14,742 nt of DNA, from positions 1 through 14,742 of the forward strand of contig SYDD01000163.1 of NCBI GenBank assembly GCA_005786775.1. The letters run 5' to 3'. Positions within the stretch are counted from its first letter, which is position 1. Every line of letters begins with the position of its first letter. The stretch is from Opitutaceae bacterium. GTDB lineage: Bacteria > Verrucomicrobiota > Verrucomicrobiia > Opitutales > Opitutaceae. Positions 12,827 through 14,742 of this stretch are shown piece by piece. Below the pieces are notes generated by a model. That model was not told where the DNA came from. It did not search any database and saw only the letters and a program-made list of their open reading frames with translations. A program made the position numbers and the translations under genes.

Positions 12827-14742
12827 TCAGTCGATCTCGTAGACCTCCACGATGCCCACGCCGGGCAGCGCGGGCTGGTCGAGGCGCGGGTTCGCGCTGC
12901 GCAATTCGAAGGGCCGCACGATCACCGTATACGCCCCCGCCGGCAGGTCCACCAACACCGCCGGCTCCCGGCGGTTGCCCGGCGCCCGCCCGGTCGCGAA
13001 GAGCGCCTTCTCCCCGTGCGTCGCCACGCGCGGCCGGAAATCGTTAGCCGGACTCGCCCCGCCCTCCGCATCCCCGGTCCAGTCGTCGTTGCGCAACAGC
13101 AGCGCGCCCCGCGCGTCCCGCAGTTCCAGCTCGGGGTCGTCCAGCGTGCCCCCGAGGTTGAACGGCGGCCGCGCCAGACTCGGTCCCAGCACCCGCAGCA
13201 GCACGCGCCGCGTCGCACCCGGCGGCGCCTCCACCACAAACCCCGCCACCAGCTGGCGCTCCGCGCGGTCCGCGTAGCCGCGCGTCGCAAGGTTGATGAT
13301 GCGGGTCGCGTCCGCGCCCACCTCGTACGCCTCGACCAGGCCCGTGCCAGTCGCCCCGCCCGCACCCTCGACGACCGCGGTGTACGCCCCGGAGGGTAAG
13401 GTCACCAGCACCGCCGCGTCCGCGCTGCCCAACGGAAACGGGAACGCGCCCACCCGCGCGGCCGCCGCCGCCACCGCCGCAGCGGACGACGCTCCGCCGC
13501 CCTCGGGCACGCCCCAATCGTCGTTCGCCGCGACCTCCTCCCCCGCCGCGAACACGCGCAGCTGGGGATCCGCCAGCGCCCCGCTCACGCCCAGCAGGCC
13601 CAGCGCGGGCCCCGCCGCCCGCACCAGCAGAGTCCGCGGCCGCGGTCCCTCGACGACGAACCCGCCGATCAGCACCTGATCCCCCGCGCCGACAAAGGCC
13701 CGCGTCGCCACATTGATCAGGCGCCCCGCCGGCCGCGCCACCGTTTGCAACCGGTAGGTCGAGGTGAAGAAGGCGGTCTGCTCGATGGTCCGCGCGTTGT
13801 CCGCCTCGCCGGGCTGCCCCGCCGCCACGCCGAGCGGCGCCGAGGCCGGCGCCGGCGCGGTCACCTCCGGATTCGAGAAATAATCCAGCTCCACACCCGG
13901 CGGGTACGACATCAGGTCGCGGTACTGCCGGCCGTCCGCGCCCGTGAAGCGGTACCCGTAACTGTAAGGAAATGCCCCCGAGCCGCTCAGCGCGTTGCCT
14001 CGGTCGTGCGCGCACCCGAGGACGTGGCCCAGCTCGTGCGCGACCACGGTGGTGCCGGCGACCGCCCCGTACCAGACGACCGAGAACGCGAAGTCCGCGT
14101 TGCCCGGATCCTCGGGGTCATCGAGCAGGAAGCTCAGGCCGCTGCTCGACGTGTCGCTGCGGGCGAGGGCCAGGCACACGACGTCCGCGCCCGCCGCGTC
14201 GCGCGCCGCGTGGATGTCGTCCATCTGCCCGTCGGTCCGCTGGTAGAGCGCGGTCAGCGCCGTGTCCTGCAGCCGGTTCGCCGCCGGCGCCTGCTCGTCG
14301 AAGGCGGTTTCGTGGACGCCGACGAGGCGCACGCGGGCCGTGACCCGGCTGGCCTCGAGGGTCGCGTTGACGCGGCTGACCGCGAGGTCGAACGCGCCCT
14401 GGAGGGCGGCCGTGCGCGCGGCGCCGGAGAGCGTCGGCAGGACGGCCGCGGTGTGCACCATCAGCACGTGGACCTCGGCGCGCTGCGGATTCACAGGCAA
14501 GGCGGCCGCCCGCGCGGGCGCCGCCGGAAACGCGCCCAAACCAGTCTGCTCCGGGCGCCGCTGGCCGCCGCACGGGGGGATGAGCGCGGGATCGACGCGG
14601 TACACCTGCGCGAGGGCGGCGGTGGCGGGCCGGAGCACAAAGCGGCCGAGCACGGGATCGTCGATTTCCGCGTGGAGGAAGCCCGCGTGCCACGCGAAGC
14701 GCGCCCGCCCGCCCGCCCGCCCGGCGAGTTGTCCCGTCGCGA
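12827..14742 (-). CDS. Secreted reprolysin-like zinc metalloprotease with two tandem C-terminal domains (5' end outside window; repeat copy C)
   Basis: The frame is open from the window end to the TGA at 12827, so 637 residues are seen and the N-terminus, with any signal peptide, is missing. Counting from the Val codon at 14653, a propeptide-like part (1-55) precedes a metzincin catalytic domain (about 58-300). Its zinc motif is HELGHVLGCAHD (His206, Glu207, His210, His216, Asp217) and its Met-turn is DLMSYP (Met248), as in M12 reprolysin/adamalysin-like enzymes. Two related beta-domains follow, 311-446 (RLINVATRAFVGAGDQVLIG onward) and 451-608 (RIINLATRGYADRAERQLVA onward), each with an NDDW motif and a final VEAYE or VEVYE strand. 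This domain is frequent at the ends of secreted Verrucomicrobiota proteins, and its function is unknown. It presumably degrades extracellular protein. The last domain is the source type of repeat copies A and B. Confidence 0.88.
   Translation of the reverse strand, partial: ATGQLAGRAGGRARFAWHAGFLHAEIDDPVLGRFVLRPATAALAQVYRVDPALIPPCGGQRRPEQTGLGAFPAAPARAAALPVNPQRAEVHVLMVHTAAVLPTLSGAARTAALQGAFDLAVSRVNATLEASRVTARVRLVGVHETAFDEQAPAANRLQDTALTALYQRTDGQMDDIHAARDAAGADVVCLALARSDTSSSGLSFLLDDPEDPGNADFAFSVVWYGAVAGTTVVAHELGHVLGCAHDRGNALSGSGAFPYSYGYRFTGADGRQYRDLMSYPPGVELDYFSNPEVTAPAPASAPLGVAAGQPGEADNARTIEQTAFFTSTYRLQTVARPAGRLINVATRAFVGAGDQVLIGGFVVEGPRPRTLLVRAAGPALGLLGVSGALADPQLRVFAAGEEVAANDDWGVPEGGGASSAAAVAAAAARVGAFPFPLGSADAAVLVTLPSGAYTAVVEGAGGATGTGLVEAYEVGADATRIINLATRGYADRAERQLVAGFVVEAPPGATRRVLLRVLGPSLARPPFNLGGTLDDPELELRDARGALLLRNDDWTGDAEGGASPANDFRPRVATHGEKALFATGRAPGNRREPAVLVDLPAGAYTVIVRPFELRSANPRLDQPALPGVGIVEVYEID
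14703..14722 (+). repeat. Tetranucleotide tract (GCCC)x5 inside the metalloprotease gene
   Basis: Five uninterrupted GCCC units (GGGC on the coding strand) lie in the visible upstream part of the metalloprotease reading frame, encoding Gly/Arg/Ala residues ahead of the catalytic domain. Gain or loss of one unit would shift the frame. As sequenced, the frame is open through the tract. Confidence 0.7.

Noticed and set aside
1..14742. Insertion sequence, integrase, CRISPR array, tRNA or rRNA
   Set aside because: I looked for transposase or recombinase motifs, regularly spaced repeats and cloverleaf-like sequences with a CCA end and found none.

Overview
The window is GC-rich DNA from what looks like a member of the Verrucomicrobiota, most likely close to Opitutaceae. 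This rests on family content, not on a marker gene. The families are a PSCyt1/DUF1549/DUF1553 protein paired with a DUF1501 protein (a hallmark of Planctomycetes and Verrucomicrobia), a TonB-dependent receptor with a VVKLSAFEV-type mature N-terminus, a FecI/FecR pair, and a secreted metalloprotease ending in tandem Verrucomicrobia-type C-terminal domains. None of the gene starts I could examine has a good Shine-Dalgarno sequence.

Layout. 1-105 (+) is the tail of a COG4337/SnoaL-like protein, probably an iota-class carbonic anhydrase. 184-568 (-) is a severed copy (A) of the last domain of the metalloprotease found at the other end of the window. From 11199 down to 594 all genes run on the minus strand: ECF sigma factor, FecR anti-sigma factor (4-bp overlap), STN-type TonB-dependent receptor, an intrinsic terminator, then a tight three-gene operon of PSCyt1/DUF1549/DUF1553 protein, DUF1501 protein, and cytochrome c-PQQ sugar dehydrogenase fusion. 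11200-11666 holds a probable sigma-gene promoter, a large hairpin and a 68-bp relic (B) of the same metalloprotease 3' end. A small unrecognised minus-strand ORF (11667-11891) precedes a plus-strand VapBC toxin-antitoxin pair (11963-12628) whose promoter appears to give a leaderless transcript. 12827-14742 (-) is the metalloprotease (copy C), cut by the window end.

How the parts may fit. The sigma factor, FecR and STN receptor form a standard cell-surface signalling trio: ligand at the outer membrane, signal through the STN domain to FecR, release of the sigma factor. The operon behind it encodes exported redox and haem-c proteins of the periplasm. A receptor-controlled uptake and oxidation locus is therefore plausible, but the ligand and the link across the terminator are inference.

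The most unusual structure is the set of three same-orientation copies of one gene 3' end. A and C (about 385 bp, about 95% identical by hand count) bracket the whole 12-kb signalling/redox/toxin-antitoxin block, and B lies inside it. This looks like a recombination scar or the boundaries of an exchangeable island.
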